Source: Microstegium vimineum (taxonomy: Eukaryota > Streptophyta > Magnoliopsida > Poales > Poaceae). Taken from it: 64,000 nt of DNA. This document shows, piece after piece, positions 11,590-23,792 of this stretch; positions within the stretch are counted from its first letter, which is position 1; every line of letters starts with the position of its first letter. The position numbers and the translations under genes were made by a program. Where the stretch lies: contig CM039119.1 in the NCBI GenBank assembly GCA_022036555.1, positions 25,075,166 through 25,139,165 of the forward strand, in the 5' to 3' direction. Under the pieces are notes generated by a model that was not told the origin of the DNA, ran no database searches, and saw only the letters and a program-made list of their open reading frames with translations.

Positions 11590-12986
11590 CCCCCTGTTAA
11601 CACTGGATTTTGGTACGCCTATGAGAATGATAGGTGGGCCAGCAAGCGGCAGTGTTCAGAGCGTTCGGCAAGTGTTCGTGCAGTCGGCTAATGTGTAAGG
11701 ATTCGGCTAAATGGTCGTGCTGTCGGCTATTCTGGGAATGGCGATCTTTTGTTAAGGAAAGCGACAAGAGCGGAAGGCAAGAGCCGAATGGAGCAACAAA
11801 CTTTGCGACGATTAAGGGAATAAAGATCCCGAAGAGAAGAATAGGTTTAAATATCGTGTTTTCCTTTAATATTTCGTAGTCGTGTCCTTGTAGGACTCAT
11901 GTTATGACCAGGGTATAAATATAAGCCCTTGGCATTTGTAAAAACTGTTCACAACCAATACAATACAACCGGCCCCGTGCCAACTTTGAGTCCTTTGTCA
12001 TGTCGTCGAGTTCTTCGAGAGGAATCATCGATCCGTCGACCTCCGTAAGTCCCGGCAACCTTGTTATCAGGTCTAGTATCATGCGGTGGATTTAGATGTT
12101 GATGCATGTAGTCTTGTTTGTTTTCAATGATCGTGCAGCGGATCTTTGCTTGACAATCAAGAAGTCTTCGCTTATGTTTCGTTTATGAGTACACACCGTG
12201 CGGCAGGTGCTTGCTCGATATGCTTAGCAAAAGCAAGATAGTTATCGGCTCTATTAGATTTGGCAAGATCTAGTAGATTCATCAAGTTACTACGTGTTGC
12301 ATGTTTTATATTCGTTATATATTTGTAACACTCTTTTGCCCAATCTAGATTGATACGGTTTGGCTTTATCTTTTCTTATAGATCTATTCTTTTTTAATAG
12401 TTAATCATATTGCTCATACGAATAGATATCACGGTCATAGTAGCTGAATTAGTTTATATCTAGATTGTTACGTGTTGTGGGTTCATACATGTTAACCACA
12501 TTTAAGCTTTGATAATGTTGGGTGTCGTGCGGCAGACGCAGGCTTTAGATTAGTTTAATCGTGTTTACTTATATGTTCCTTCATCATGGACCCCAACTCG
12601 GTTGGATTTGCCGAGCTTGGTTATGCTTTAATTCATAGTTAATTATGATTCGTCCATACATACTTTTTCATGCATGTACGTTCGGCTATCAACTTTTTCA
12701 CATGCTTTGTGTTTGCTTTAGCCGAACGATCTATAAGACCTGTTGGCAGATAGCTTCTATAGCTATATGTCATTGTAAGTGGCTTCAGGGCCATACATAT
12801 GGAACTGTCTGGTCTCACCCGGCATGTTCCAGCTTTATATCTAATAATTTTCATCCCTTGTTAGTTTCAGGTCAAACTGACTGGCACGTTTCCGGACTCC
12901 GAAACACCCGGGCACCCGATTGAAGCTACGCTTTCCGGCTTGCTGTGTGTTAGGCATAGTGCGTCACATTTTGTATCAACACCCCC
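11590..12986 (+). mobile_element. Tat-type solo LTR with CCCCC target-site duplication
   Basis: The solo LTR (11595-12981) runs TGTTAACACTGG ... TTTTGTATCAACA and is flanked on each side by CCCCC (11590-11594 and 12982-12986). No internal region is present, which fits recombination between two LTRs. It shares a TATA context and the 3' text ACTGGCACG...CAACA with the LTR of Tat element G at 53933-54993. It sits inside the LTR of B, which sits inside A: a third nesting level. Confidence 0.8.
11913..11923 (+). promoter_or_regulatory. TATA box of the solo LTR
   Basis: GTATAAATATA within GGGTATAAATATAAGCCC, followed about 45 bp later by an A/C-rich leader. The same arrangement (GAGTATAAATATGTGCCC) appears in the LTR of element G. 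Confidence 0.55.
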
Positions 12987-13066
12987 TATATCTAGATGAG
13001 AATTGCATATGTATCCTTTTTGATGTTTAGTTGACGGTTAAGATTGGTACTTAAGGACCGTCAACA

Positions 13067-13083
13067 ACTCCCCCAAGCTTACC
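13067..13083 (-). other. Polypurine tract of element B
   Basis: Minus strand TAAGCTTGGGGGAGT directly precedes the LTR start TGTTGACGG. Confidence 0.7.
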
Positions 13084-13773
13084 TTTTGCTCGTCCCTGAG
13101 CAAAGATTAACTCAATGATGGATCAGGAGTTGCTACAATGCTTTCACACCTTAAAGGTACACATGCGTTCAAACAAGAATTCCCCTCTGGATTAGAGTAA
13201 CTATTCTGACTTTCAAACTTACCCATATTACCTTTAACCATGGGGCTTATAGCCATCACTTGGGTCTTGAGCAATTGAAAAGTAGAATGATCAAGCCAAG
13301 CATTATGTCTCAAGCTCTTCACTTTACCTTCATCCTAGAGTTTTGCAAAGTTTTCAAAATAAAACTCAAAGTTTCTTTTGTATGACCCTCTCAAGTCTCT
13401 CTCTATATGTGGTATTTGTGGATCCTTACCAAGGCAACAATGGTGTTATGCCTTCTCTCAGAATATTATTTGGAACATGCAAAGTAACAATGTGCCTTCT
13501 CTCTCTCAACCTATAAATAATAGGCAATATATGGAGTTCAAAGGTGGGGGAGAAACAACGCATACATACTTGCAAAGCATATATTGTAAAGTCAAACAAT
13601 GGATCCAGAGAAACTAGGCATACAATCAAATCAAGATGTGCATGTGTATGGGATATATGGTGGATGTATGAGGGTGGATATGTGGTGGATAATGGTGTAT
13701 GGTGGATATATTAGGGTGGATATGTGGTGGATATATAATGGTGTATGGTGGAAACGTAATTCTACTCTGCTCC

Positions 13774-13825
<52 letters not shown>

Positions 13826-16800
13826 GTCTCTCTTTTGGAACTTGGAATTTTGAGAGAACTTGGGATTGCTTGCTTTTTTTAAGAGAGGCGGGCATCTAAG
13901 TACCCAATGTTTTGATAGGACACTTGTCCATGTTTTACTCTCTTTATTTTTTTTGACAACCCCAAGTCTCTTTCTATAATAACACTTTTGAGAGATGATA
14001 ATAAGGAAATCTTTGGAGCAGTTATAACTGGGGCAATGGAATATATGGATAGGTGGAGAAATGGGATATTTTTGGTTACTTACTCCCAAGGTAGGAGTAG
14101 AGCATTTTTCTGGTGGATCTGAATGGCATATATGTGGATGCGTACCTCCAGGGTAGAAGTAGCATAAATGAGTGGAGTGTACGTGATCTTGATTTTAAAA
14201 GCATGACAAGTCTCTAAGGGTCAACAAAGCTTGACAAAACTCAATGCAAATACAAGTAGTAAATATGATAGTGAATGTTTTCCTAATCTACCAGGCATGT
14301 ATATATGGCTGTGGTAGGAATTCAAGCTCTCGTCATACAGAAACTTATCATATAATATTTTCAATTTTCAAAAGATAAATCCTCCAGAACTCTAGTATTG
14401 CTAGGAACAAGATAAACAATAGCTCAATTTTCTCATATCATACCTATCAACTACCTAGACTTAGCTCAAGCATTTGCAACCCACAAGTCTTAGGTTCAGA
14501 GCAAATCTTATGTCAAAACAGTTGTATCTAAAACTCGGGAGAATTCAAGGTTGAAAACTAGGCACTTGAAAGGAATTACAGCAGAGCAACTATTCATCAT
14601 TTCTATAGAGTTATCTCCATAGTTCTTCTTTTTATTATTGGCAGCTTCTAAAACAAACAAACTAAACACACTTATTGTTATTACTAAATATAAAACTCTC
14701 TTAAGGATAAAGTAGACAATGATAAATCCATAAATATAAAAAGTATCTAAACTATAACTTTTGTAATTCATAATTATTTAAGTGTGAACCTTCATGTGCT
14801 CACATTTTTTTATTTGAATTAATTTATGCAACTAATAAAAGAGAACCTAAGAGGATAAAGATACTTACCTGGCAGGTAGCAGATTTTGACGTAATTTCTT
14901 TTGATGTGGCTGGCAGGTAGCAGAGGTGTATTCGTCGGAGTGACTGTTGAGTCAGCACTCTGACAGCGGGTAGGGTGACCTCTGTCTGCTAGCCTCCTTT
15001 GATCCTTGAATTTTGTGGAGCTCAAATAGACAACAAAGCTTGTGGAACTAATTAAGTGTTATCCATAAATCTCTAGCTTTGATCCTATCGAGCTATCTCT
15101 AATAAATTTTATTTATTTAGCAGGATCATACACTTACTATTTTTATATTTTTATTATAAGATGAAAACATATTTATTTTATTTTTTATGCCACTACAGCG
15201 AATATACCTATGGGTTTTAAGCCACAAGTCTACTCACATGGGGATTTAGGTTTTATGATGCCATGCAACAAACTAATATTTACAATGCTAATGCAGAAAA
15301 ATAAATATGATAAAGGAAAATGATTATGCAAAAAAAACTAATGTAGAAAAGATAAATATAGATAACTGCCGATTTTACCTCCCGACGAGGGTTCAGTGTT
15401 TTGAGTCCTCTAAACAAGACTTCTTACCATGTTCATTCTTTAGGTGCATCATTTGATTCCAGGTGGAGACCTTGATAACTGCACCTCTTGATACGGTGTC
15501 ACCCATGTTCTCTGTTTGCTCAGCAGTTCAAAGTGAAGAGTTAAGTATGGAAGCTGGCAACATCTTGCTCAATGTGTATGTTCTCATAGATCCAAGTCCT
15601 TCACTTGGTTGAATTTGGGAGTTGGAAACCCCTCCATGTTGCTCAAAATGTGTCCTGCTCATAGAGACAAGGCAGAGATCAAGTGCATGGGCCCTGTTGG
15701 TGGAAAACACCAACAGAACCAAAAGTCTATTCATTCTTCTCTAACCTTAAGCATAGTGAGCAAGAAAAAGTTGATGGGTGATAAGAGAAAAAGATGAGCA
15801 TGAGTATAGCATTTAAAAACATTTGTCAGATCAGATTGCTCAACCTATGGACGGATAGTCTATCTGTGTATATATCTTTCTTTATGACTATCATCTTCTA
15901 AAGATTGGATGTGCAACATTTTAGCTCATATGGTTAAGATAGTGAGATCAAGAAAGTTGTACTAGGAATAGAGATTAAAGGAATAGACATGTTGAATTAA
16001 TCAGGTTGGATTGATTGGAGTTGTAACTCATACATGTTTGTCTCTTTATTTATGTGCATGCTAGAATCAAGGAGAAGCTTATAAAAGTGATAGTCACTTA
16101 CCTTGAGATGTTACCTTAATTATTGAGGAGTAATGGTACAATATCACCTTATGGAAGCTTTCCTCTCTTAGTGGTTGTGCATCTTGTTCATGTACTTGTG
16201 TCTCCTTGTTGCACTCCTTCACTGTCTTGAATTCCCATGATGTTCTTTGTCTTAAGGGGGCTTGGTGGAATTTTGCCCAACCTCTTCCATGGAGTGAGTG
16301 CTTTTGATTATATCTTGTTGTGGTACTCTTCTTGTTCCATGGATCATCCCTCTATGATGAATGAGCTATTTCTTCCTTGTGTACGTTGTTAAACTTCATG
16401 TGTCTCTCTCTTTATCTCTAGTGTGAGTTTATCTCAGGACTTTCCCATTTTGATATTGAAGGTTTTTCCTATAGGGGTTAGTCCGACAAAATATGCCAAT
16501 GTAAACAAACAGTTTTTAGTTCAATAACCAAACTAGACTCCATGTCTAATCAAATTAAGGAAGGCTATTTAACCTAAGCACCACACTTAATTTAAAAGCC
16601 AATAGAAGTATGTGCAGTACTTCCAAACTAACACTTACTAGGATAGACAAAGGTAGCATGAAGGCATTATAGAGATCTACTCATATGGGGAGAATGATTA
16701 GTGTTTTAACAAATTGAGCATGTCTTTAAAAGGTAAGGACAACCAAGATAGCAATATGGCAAAGGATGTTTTTATGTGAGTTACTCCCCCAAGCTTGAAT

Positions 16801-16860
16801 TTTGAAAAATTCAAGTTTGGATGAATTTAATTCAATGTTGCATAATGATTGGTTGGACAT
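13084..16860 (-). mobile_element. Non-coding internal region of element B (no gag left)
   Basis: This ~3.8-kb stretch reads on the minus strand as a diverged copy of about 20400-23780 in element C. Shared landmarks include GTACGTGATCTTGAT near 14180, the Pro-poor A/T-rich part around 14600-15200, and AGGAAGGCTATTTAACCTAAGC near 16560 (opposite 20780). No long open frame supports a protein. Gag and the 5' LTR have been lost at the left edge of element C. Confidence 0.65.
13650..13824. repeat. GGTGGATAT minisatellite followed by an (AT)n microsatellite
   Basis: About two units of a ~50-bp repeat (GGGTGGATATGTGGTGGATA... and GTGTATGGTGG) lie at 13650-13752. An uninterrupted AT run occupies 13778-13824. 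Both are local slippage products inside element B. Confidence 0.9.
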
Positions 16861-17220
16861 ACCTTGTGCTTGTTTTCCCTTCGATCTTTTTGCTCCAATC
16901 CTGAAAAGGTTAATGACAAGAATACCCTAAGGAATATTTTTACAATTATATTTCTATGCTCATTACACAAGGCATTATTGCAAACAAGTGGAAACTCATG
17001 TTATGATCTGGTAAGTGATTATTTTAGGACGCTAAGCTTGTCCTTGGGAAACCATCAAATTACTATTATGTTGGTGAAGTGGTTTCCCTTCCAACACCAA
17101 CCTATGTGTACTTATATCAAGATCAACTCAACGAGATCTGCAATATTTATTATAGACATATGCATCGACAGCCACCCTTTTAAAGTTTTTATAAATAGAA
17201 AGGAAGAGGGGGTTGGATGC
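16861..17220. other. Unassigned junction between elements B and C
   Basis: About 360 bp with no match to other parts of the window that I can see. An open plus frame (16849-17280) crosses it but has no recognisable motif. It may be rearranged internal sequence of B or a remnant of the missing part of the C 5' LTR. Confidence 0.4.
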
Positions 17221-17845
17221 GAGTCTCTTGTAAGTTCAGCTCTTGTAAGTGACTTCTTTCGAGTTCTTTATAGTATTTGATATTCTAAGTCTGGGTTAGT
17301 TGTTATACACCTTTTCCTGCTTGTTCATCGCTTTACTTTAAGTAGAGTGCTTTAACCTTAAAGCTTGGGTTAAAGTAGTAATAATAGTGTAGACGTGGTG
17401 TCTAGACTAGATCTTACCTTTGTAAACCTCTTATCGCGTGGATTGTTCGTGGATGCTAGTAGAAAGTGACAGCTCTATCTAGCCTTTGTATTCCACCACG
17501 CGTGTCAGATAAGTTCGTAAAAGGTAGGGGCTCAATACAACATGATGGCGCGGTCCGGTCAGAGTTATATCTCTTACTGATCTATCCCATCGCCTCCTGT
17601 AAGAGAAGGGATAATAAAGCCGATATAACCAGCTATACCTTGTTAGATATCTTTGCTATATCGAACCTCTCCACCCAGTTATCATAGTCTCCCTTGATCC
17701 ATCATAGGACATATCTTTAATCCTAGTTAGATCACTATCGTTCCCTGGGGAAAATACGATACCTGGAATACTCCCGGTGGAAGTGCTACATCGGTATAAT
17801 CTGTGCGCTTGCGGATTTATCCAATAGTCATAAGAAATACCAACA
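17221..17845 (+). repeat. 5' LTR remnant of Athila-like element C
   Basis: About 625 bp that match 24888-25490, the last third of the 3' LTR of C, with few differences. Shared text includes GTCTAGACTAGATCTTACC, CACCACGCGTGTCAGATAAG and TGCGCTTGCGGATTTATCC. It ends AATACCAACA just before the primer-binding site. The first ~1 kb of this LTR is missing; sequence left of 17221 does not resemble the corresponding 3' LTR part. Confidence 0.8.
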
Positions 17846-17853
17846 AACATTTC

Positions 17854-17871
17854 TGGCGCCGTTGCCGGGGA
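17854..17871 (+). other. Primer-binding site complementary to tRNA-Asp
   Basis: TGGCGCCGTTGCCGGGGA is a full 18-nt complement of the 3' end of plant tRNA-Asp. This primer is typical of Athila-type Gypsy elements. It lies 8 bp after the LTR end. Confidence 0.85.
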
Positions 17872-17948
17872 ACGGTAGCTTTTAACTAGTACCCTTTGGT
17901 CCTATTTTATCTTTTGTTTGAATTCATCCTTCCACTCCACATACACTT

Positions 17949-20060
17949 ATGGATCAAACACCACTTTTCGAGTATGGTGCTCCAACGGGCGCTAGGTTGG
18001 AGCCACCTAGTTCATCTCAGGCCATATTGGACATTCATTATGAGCTTCGCCCAAGCCTCATAAGAATGGTTCAGAACAAACCTTTTTCTGGGGACGAAGA
18101 CGAAAACCCCTACACTCATCTATGTGACTTTGAACAATTGTGTTCATGTGTCCACATCCATGGGATGAGGCGAGGTACCCTTAAGTGGAAGCTATTTCCA
18201 TTCTCTTTGATGGGAATAGCCAAACAATGGTACCTTCGCCACATAGATAACACAAACGGAGAATGGGAAAAGTTACAATCCAAATTCTGCCTAGCTTTCT
18301 TTCCCACCTCTCGAGTTGTTCGTCTTCGAAAAGAGGTCATCAACTTCTCACAAAAGGAGAAAGAACCTCTTGGTGCGACATGAGCCCGTATCTTAGATCT
18401 AGCATCTTATGGCCCTGATCTTGCTATAACCAAGCCAACATTGTTGCAACACTTTTATGGCGGTCTTAGCAAAGATTCTACATAAATTCTTGACATGACT
18501 TCTAGGGGAGCTTTCCTGTGTTTACCCTGTAGTGAAGGGAAGAGCCTTCTCATGAAGATTCTTGAAAACACCCCCTACATTAACATTTATAATGAAGGAC
18601 CCATAGAAGGAGAAAAACCATTCCCTAGAAAAGAAATCTCGATAGCCGAATCACCACCACTCCCATCCAAAGATTCTGCTATCGATCCCGAACCACAAAT
18701 ACCACAAATCTCGAAGGAAGAAGAAATCCAACACCTAAACCATTCCTTCGAGTTCGAGGCCAACCTCTCATACGATCTTGCTGGTTTTGGGAATGCCCAA
18801 AATGATCCTTTCCTAAAGAGACCTTCTAAGAAACATCTTTCTAGACCTCTCATGAAGGGATCTCTTCAAAAACCTCCCAAATCAACATCATCTTATGCCT
18901 CGACTTCCCACATGGCACATCAGGAAAAGCTTGGGATATTTGATGAAGAAATGTTGAGTGATCCTATAGAAGAAGAACTAAAGTGTTTAGAAGCTGAATC
19001 TATCCTCTCCTTCTCTATGCCCACATTTGACTTATCTTACGAACCCATCCTTGATCCTGATGATCCCCCATGTGTTCTTTCATTCAAGTCTTATGATGAC
19101 CCACTTAATAACTCTGGGAATTCACTAAGACACCCAAGGCATGGAAGCCACGAGGGCCTTAAATCTGACCAAGAGGAGCAATGTCAACGGGTAGAGTCTC
19201 TATCAATCGTTGTAAGTCAAGAATGGTTGGATGAGGCCGAATCCTCAATGAAAGTTGCTAAAATGCCCACACATGTAAGGAGAATATCCTATCAAGTGTT
19301 GGGGATTGATGGCGACATTTGCTACGATCCTAACCTTGGGATCAACATCATTCCTCATTTCTATGTTCCAACATCATCAAAGGATCATCTATCTCAATCA
19401 CAAAAACACCTTAGACTCCCTAGCGGTCAAATCCTTGATTGTTTAGGAGTCCTTCATGATGTTCTTGTGGTGGTTGATGATCTCAAGATCTTCCTAGATT
19501 TCCATATCTTTGACCTTCCTCGACTTTCCTTTCATCTTACCTTTATCGGAAGGCCAATCATGAGAATCTTGGAGAACACAGTAGTAAATGAGAAGCTTGG
19601 TCATAGAATAAGTGAAAATTATCTACCCGTTTGGTCTTCCTGACCTCTCATTAAAGGGATAGAATCCAAACTTGTTCTTGATCCAAGGGGTGAGCTTATG
19701 TCCTTCTCGCTAACAACCATGACCCATTCAAGCCTTGAGGATGACTTGGAATGTCATAAGAAAGAAAGTGCTCACCCACTCCTTGAAACAGAAGATTCCA
19801 CCAATGAGCATGGAAGCTATTCCCTGATCTTCCCATCAAATCCATGCTCAAATGAGAAATCTCCCAAATCGATCCTTCCCTCTACCATCACTAGACACAT
19901 GATCTACAACCTCTTCATGCTTCTGGTTTCAAAAATCTTTGCAAGGTTGGTTGTAGATGTGTTTGTCTACCACAAATTTTGCAAATCTCGTAGTAGTTTT
20001 GATCTTGAGGATAGGTTTGAAAATGTTGGAGTTGAAGGGGAAACCGCTTCACCAACATGA
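17949..20060 (+). pseudogene. Athila-like gag plus inactive protease-like domain, no pol
   Basis: A single frame of 704 codons runs from ATG 17949 to 20060 without a frameshift but with three in-frame stops (18381, 18483, 19641). Residues ~30-145 match the retrotransposon gag domain (FSGDEDENPYTHL, IAKQWYLRHI, FFPTSRVVRLRKEV). A Ser/Glu-rich linker follows. Around 19300-19600 is a retropepsin-like fold outline (LRLPSGQ, VVDDLKIFLDFHIFDLP, TFIGRPIM), but the usual DLGAS active site reads NLGIN, so the catalytic Asp is absent. The C-terminus has a hydrophobic stretch (NLFMLLVSKIFARLVV). No reverse transcriptase, RNase H or integrase follows, so the element depends on others. The stops look recent. 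Relation to Athila rests on the tRNA-Asp primer and the gag. Confidence 0.75.
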
Positions 20061-23000
20061 GATACACTTGAAGGTTTCCCAAAGACAAGCTTGTGTCTTA
20101 AAAATAAGCACTCTCGAGAGATGACCCGATCCTTTTTCTTTTCTGTTAAAGTTTGCTTATTTATTTATTAAAATAATAATAATAATATAATAATTAATTA
20201 AAATTAATTAAAAAATTAAAAAAATAATAAAAACAAAATAAACATATTTTTTTAGTTTCCCAAAATTCTAAAATGAATAAATGACTTTTAAAATGAGATT
20301 AAGGGAATATTTGTGAAAGTGTTCCTTCGGGTATTTTTGTCACTAACCATTTCAGGTTTGAACAAAAAGAATGATGGAGCAAAACACAAGGTATGTCCAA
20401 CAAAACATCTCTTAATAATGAAGCACATTTAAAAGAAAATTCCACATCCTAGACTTGGATTTTCACGTTGTAAAATGTTGCAAAATCCAAGTATGGGGGG
20501 GGAGTGGAATTCTCTAAGAAATTCTTGTTATGCTTCATTGCTTAATTTTGTTTGGTTGTCTCTACCTTGATTTCTCTCTATATGTTGCTCATAGAAATAA
20601 TAAAAAGAAAAAAGAAAAAATATATATATAATGCTCATTCAGTTCACCATCCAAGCTCTTGTCTTCTTAAATGAATCTCTTTATGCCTTCATGCTTCCTA
20701 GTTCTGTTATAAGTATGCTTTGGTTTGGGAGTAGAAATTGTGCTTCCAAAGGCTCTTTAAATTAAGCACGGTGCTTAGGTTAAATAGCCTTCCTTAATCA
20801 AATTAGACATGGTGTCAAGTTTGATTAATGAACCTAAAGTATGCTTGTATAAAATTTGGATGAACTTTTTGGACTAACCCATGTAAGATAACTTCCAAAT
20901 TTTGGTGGTTAAGTCATGAGATCATTCATAGAGACAAATCAAGGTTTGAGGTAGTTTTGAAATCTTGTGCACTTTTGCCTTAACCTTGCTTGATTTTTAA
21001 TTGGTGAACAATGAGGGAACATCTTGTGATGTGCTAAACTGTTAAAGCCAACTTTTCTATAGCATAGAAGATGTCCTCTTTTCTATGAAAACAATGCCCT
21101 TGTTTCAAATTATTTGTGAATCCCTTCGGGTATGTGTTGTCCACTAATCCTTCGCGGGAGAGAAGCAATGAATGGAGAAAAAGGGTCTGAGTACAACGTG
21201 ATGATTCAGAGAAGAAACACCATTCGTCATCATCAATACGTGATGCAAGGAATCGTCACGAGATTACGGCTGCAACACCTTTAAAGGTAAATGGTCAGTG
21301 TCTTAAAAGTTTACATGAGCATGAAATTCCTAAACAAGAAATTGATATGATAGATTTTGTTCTTAATCCAAATTAGAACAAAAATCTACATGTTTTAACT
21401 TTTTTGTTCAAATTTCAAAAATGACCACAGAAATGGCCTAGACTTAGCCTTGACTCTCCCCTCGTGAAAAGTCGGCCCATTTGGCCTCTAAAGGGGATCG
21501 ACCGACCGTGTCTTTGGCCCAATCGGTCTGAAACTTCACGAGCTGACTCACCTAGCTCGACCAAGTTCAGAACATGGCTCGGTCGGACGTTAGCTTTCAA
21601 AAAGGGATCAGCCGATCGTGGTTCGAACTCGTTCAAACGTCCCGTTGACAGGAACATTGGGCCAACGTTCTCCTTCGGTTTTCATCGCGATCCGAGAAAA
21701 AACGAAGGCCCTGAACGTAGTTTCTCTTCTTCTTAACCTCTCCTTCTCCTTCTTCCTCCTCTTACCTTGTTCTTCTTCACCACCAGTAGAAATTCCATCT
21801 CCTCTTGTTTCCCTTTTCACCTTCCTTGACCTCACCATGGCTTCACCAAGAAGAATATCAAAAGAGCGATATAGAAAAGTTCTGCGTGTTGTTGCTAAAG
21901 ATAGCATGACAAAATTCTGTCATCCCTTATGCTAAGACCATAGATCGTTCTCTCTCCACCTTCTCCTTTGGTGCCTTAGCCCTTCATAGAAATAAGATAC
22001 TTAGGCCTAATAGTCTATCACTCATGAATCAAAGAACTTATGCCTAAGCTATCAATCACAAATAAAACTCTTGGTTCTGCTGGTATCTTACCCCGGCAGA
22101 ACCCCTGCATTTGATCTGTCTCTGTCACTGATTTCAGCATGCCCCGAAACAAGTATGGGGGAGGTCGGTCGACACTCCAACATGTCAAAACACCAGAATG
22201 ACCTTTGAATCATGTTGTACACGTCCATAACATGTTCCACAAAAAAGTTGGACCGAAATGGCCACTTTTGTGGATCGACCGATCCACTTTGGAGGCCCAA
22301 TCGCAGAACGAACAGAGCAGATCAATGCTTAGAGGTAAGGGAGTCTAATGCAGAGATCGAAGTGGCCAAATGACCCCAAAGAGCGGTTGACCGACCACAC
22401 TTAGAAGGCCCGGGCCCACCAGCCAGCATCCACTCAACTTCAAACATCTACTCTGACTGGTTTGCCACATCTCTCCCCTTTTCCTATATGCTTTTCATTT
22501 GTTTACTCATCTTTCTCTTTCAAAATAAAAATGAAATAAAAATAATTTTCTTCATGAAATTCATCACTTAGCTTAATTTCCTTTTAATATTGAATAAAAC
22601 AAGAAGATCGCATCCAAAATTAAGATTTTGAAAAGTGACATGATCTATGATGTTCTGAGGATAAAAGCGTCATAGAGATGAACTCTTGCTTTTGCTTATG
22701 CTAGTGGGAAAATATCTTGATAGGGAACCATATTGACAAAGTTGTTGATTAATGTGATATAGTTCTCGGCTCATGATTCATACCCTATCTATTTAAGGTT
22801 CTTAGAGATTAACTTTTGAAAACGTCATAAAACCATAATGTCACTACTCCTCTATAGTAAGAAAATTCCTACCAAAGCCATATATGCTCTTGCATGATAT
22901 AAGCTTTCTACATAAGCTGCTTGCTTTGTGTTGAGTTTGGTTAAGTTTTGTGACCCTTGTTGAGAGATTTATCATGCTCCCAAGATCAAGATCACGTACA

Positions 23001-23778
23001 CGCCACATATACATGTTGCTTCTACACTGGAAGTATGCAGAAACATGCCTTATATTTTCCACATAGTTCATGCTCCATGTTTTAATAGAAAATCCTCTCT
23101 CTAGTATGTACTAGCAAATGAGACATAGACTATGCAAAATTATGAAAAATATAAAAAAAAATATAGGGGCACATGAAGGTCCCAAGTCTTAGAAAAAAAT
23201 GATGATGAGCATATCAAAGCTCATAGAAAAATAAAAAGATAGCTATGTCTCAAAATAATAGGTTAGGAAAGAGAGATCATATAAAGGAGTTTTGATCATT
23301 TGCCATGTTTCCACACACTTGCACATCTTGATCTAAGAGTATGACATTTCTCTCCTTGGATCTGGAGTTTGACTTTACAATATATGCAAGGTAAGTATGC
23401 TACATTGTTTATCCATACCTAAGCTCCACATAAGCCTTTTAGAAGTAGCAAGATAAAAAGAAGGCAACCTCATGTTATGCCTTGGTAAGGATTCATACAC
23501 CTTGAGCGATCTAGAGTGTTATATGAGGAGTAAGTTGACTTATGAGCTTTCTTTTGAAAAACTTATCAAAAACTCCAAGTACTAAAATATGATTTGGGAA
23601 GATGGCTTTGCCTTGAGAACTGTTCCATTTCTCAACTTCTCAAGGATATATGTTAGCCAGTACCACATATCCCATTAGTATGACAAAATGTCTTGAGTGA
23701 ATCTTTATGCTTGCTTTATTCTTTGAATAACATAGACTTGTTATCTTTTAACCTTTACTCGAGGATGAGCAAAGAGGT
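20061..23778 (+). mobile_element. Long non-coding internal region of element C
   Basis: About 3.7 kb with no reverse transcriptase and no other recognisable domain. It contains an A/T-rich tract (20160-20290), a purine-rich internal tract at about 20493 (ATGGGGGGGGAGTGG), and motif clusters related to GGNCGRCCGAYC followed by GGCCCA text (21490, 22163, 22271, 22384). The same region is retained in B and D, so it is a stable part of the family. A short frame with an ACCATGG start is listed separately. Confidence 0.7.
21837..21935 (+). other. Short ORF behind a C/T-rich leader in element C
   Basis: The ATG lies in a CACCATGG context after ~100 bp of C/T-rich leader-like DNA. It opens a basic 32-codon frame beginning MASPRRISKERYRKVLRVVA, then stops. 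It could be the decayed start of a third ORF such as the env-like ORF of autonomous relatives, or chance. Confidence 0.3.
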
Positions 23779-23792
23779 AAGTATGGGGATCT
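23779..23792 (+). other. Polypurine tract of element C
   Basis: AAGTATGGGGATCT directly before TGTTGACGG of the 3' LTR; nearly the same as in D. Confidence 0.75.

Larger units (their letters stand above)
10434..13066 (-). repeat. 3' LTR of Athila-like element B, interrupted by a solo LTR
   Basis: On the minus strand the LTR starts TGTTGACGGTCC at 13066 and ends TAAAATACCCAACA at 10434. Near its 3' end is the family box with GCGCTTGCGGATTTAT and TTCGATATTTAAAACCC, shared with elements C and D. Removing the nested solo LTR and one TSD (11595-12986) leaves about 1.24 kb. The first 36 nt form a hairpin (TTGACGGT ... ACCGTCAA). Divergence from C is large, so B is a different, older family member. 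Confidence 0.75.

Noticed and set aside
13599..14089. Frames through the (AT)n microsatellite
   Set aside because: Tyr-Ile repeats produced by the AT run, no real protein.
17854..17871. tRNA gene remnant (18 nt tRNA-Asp complement)
   Set aside because: Complementary orientation and position right after an LTR identify a primer-binding site, not a tRNA gene.
21464..21736. Frame with SADRGSNSFKRPVD text in element C
   Set aside because: Falls in the motif-rich non-coding region, open on both strands, not kept in B or D.
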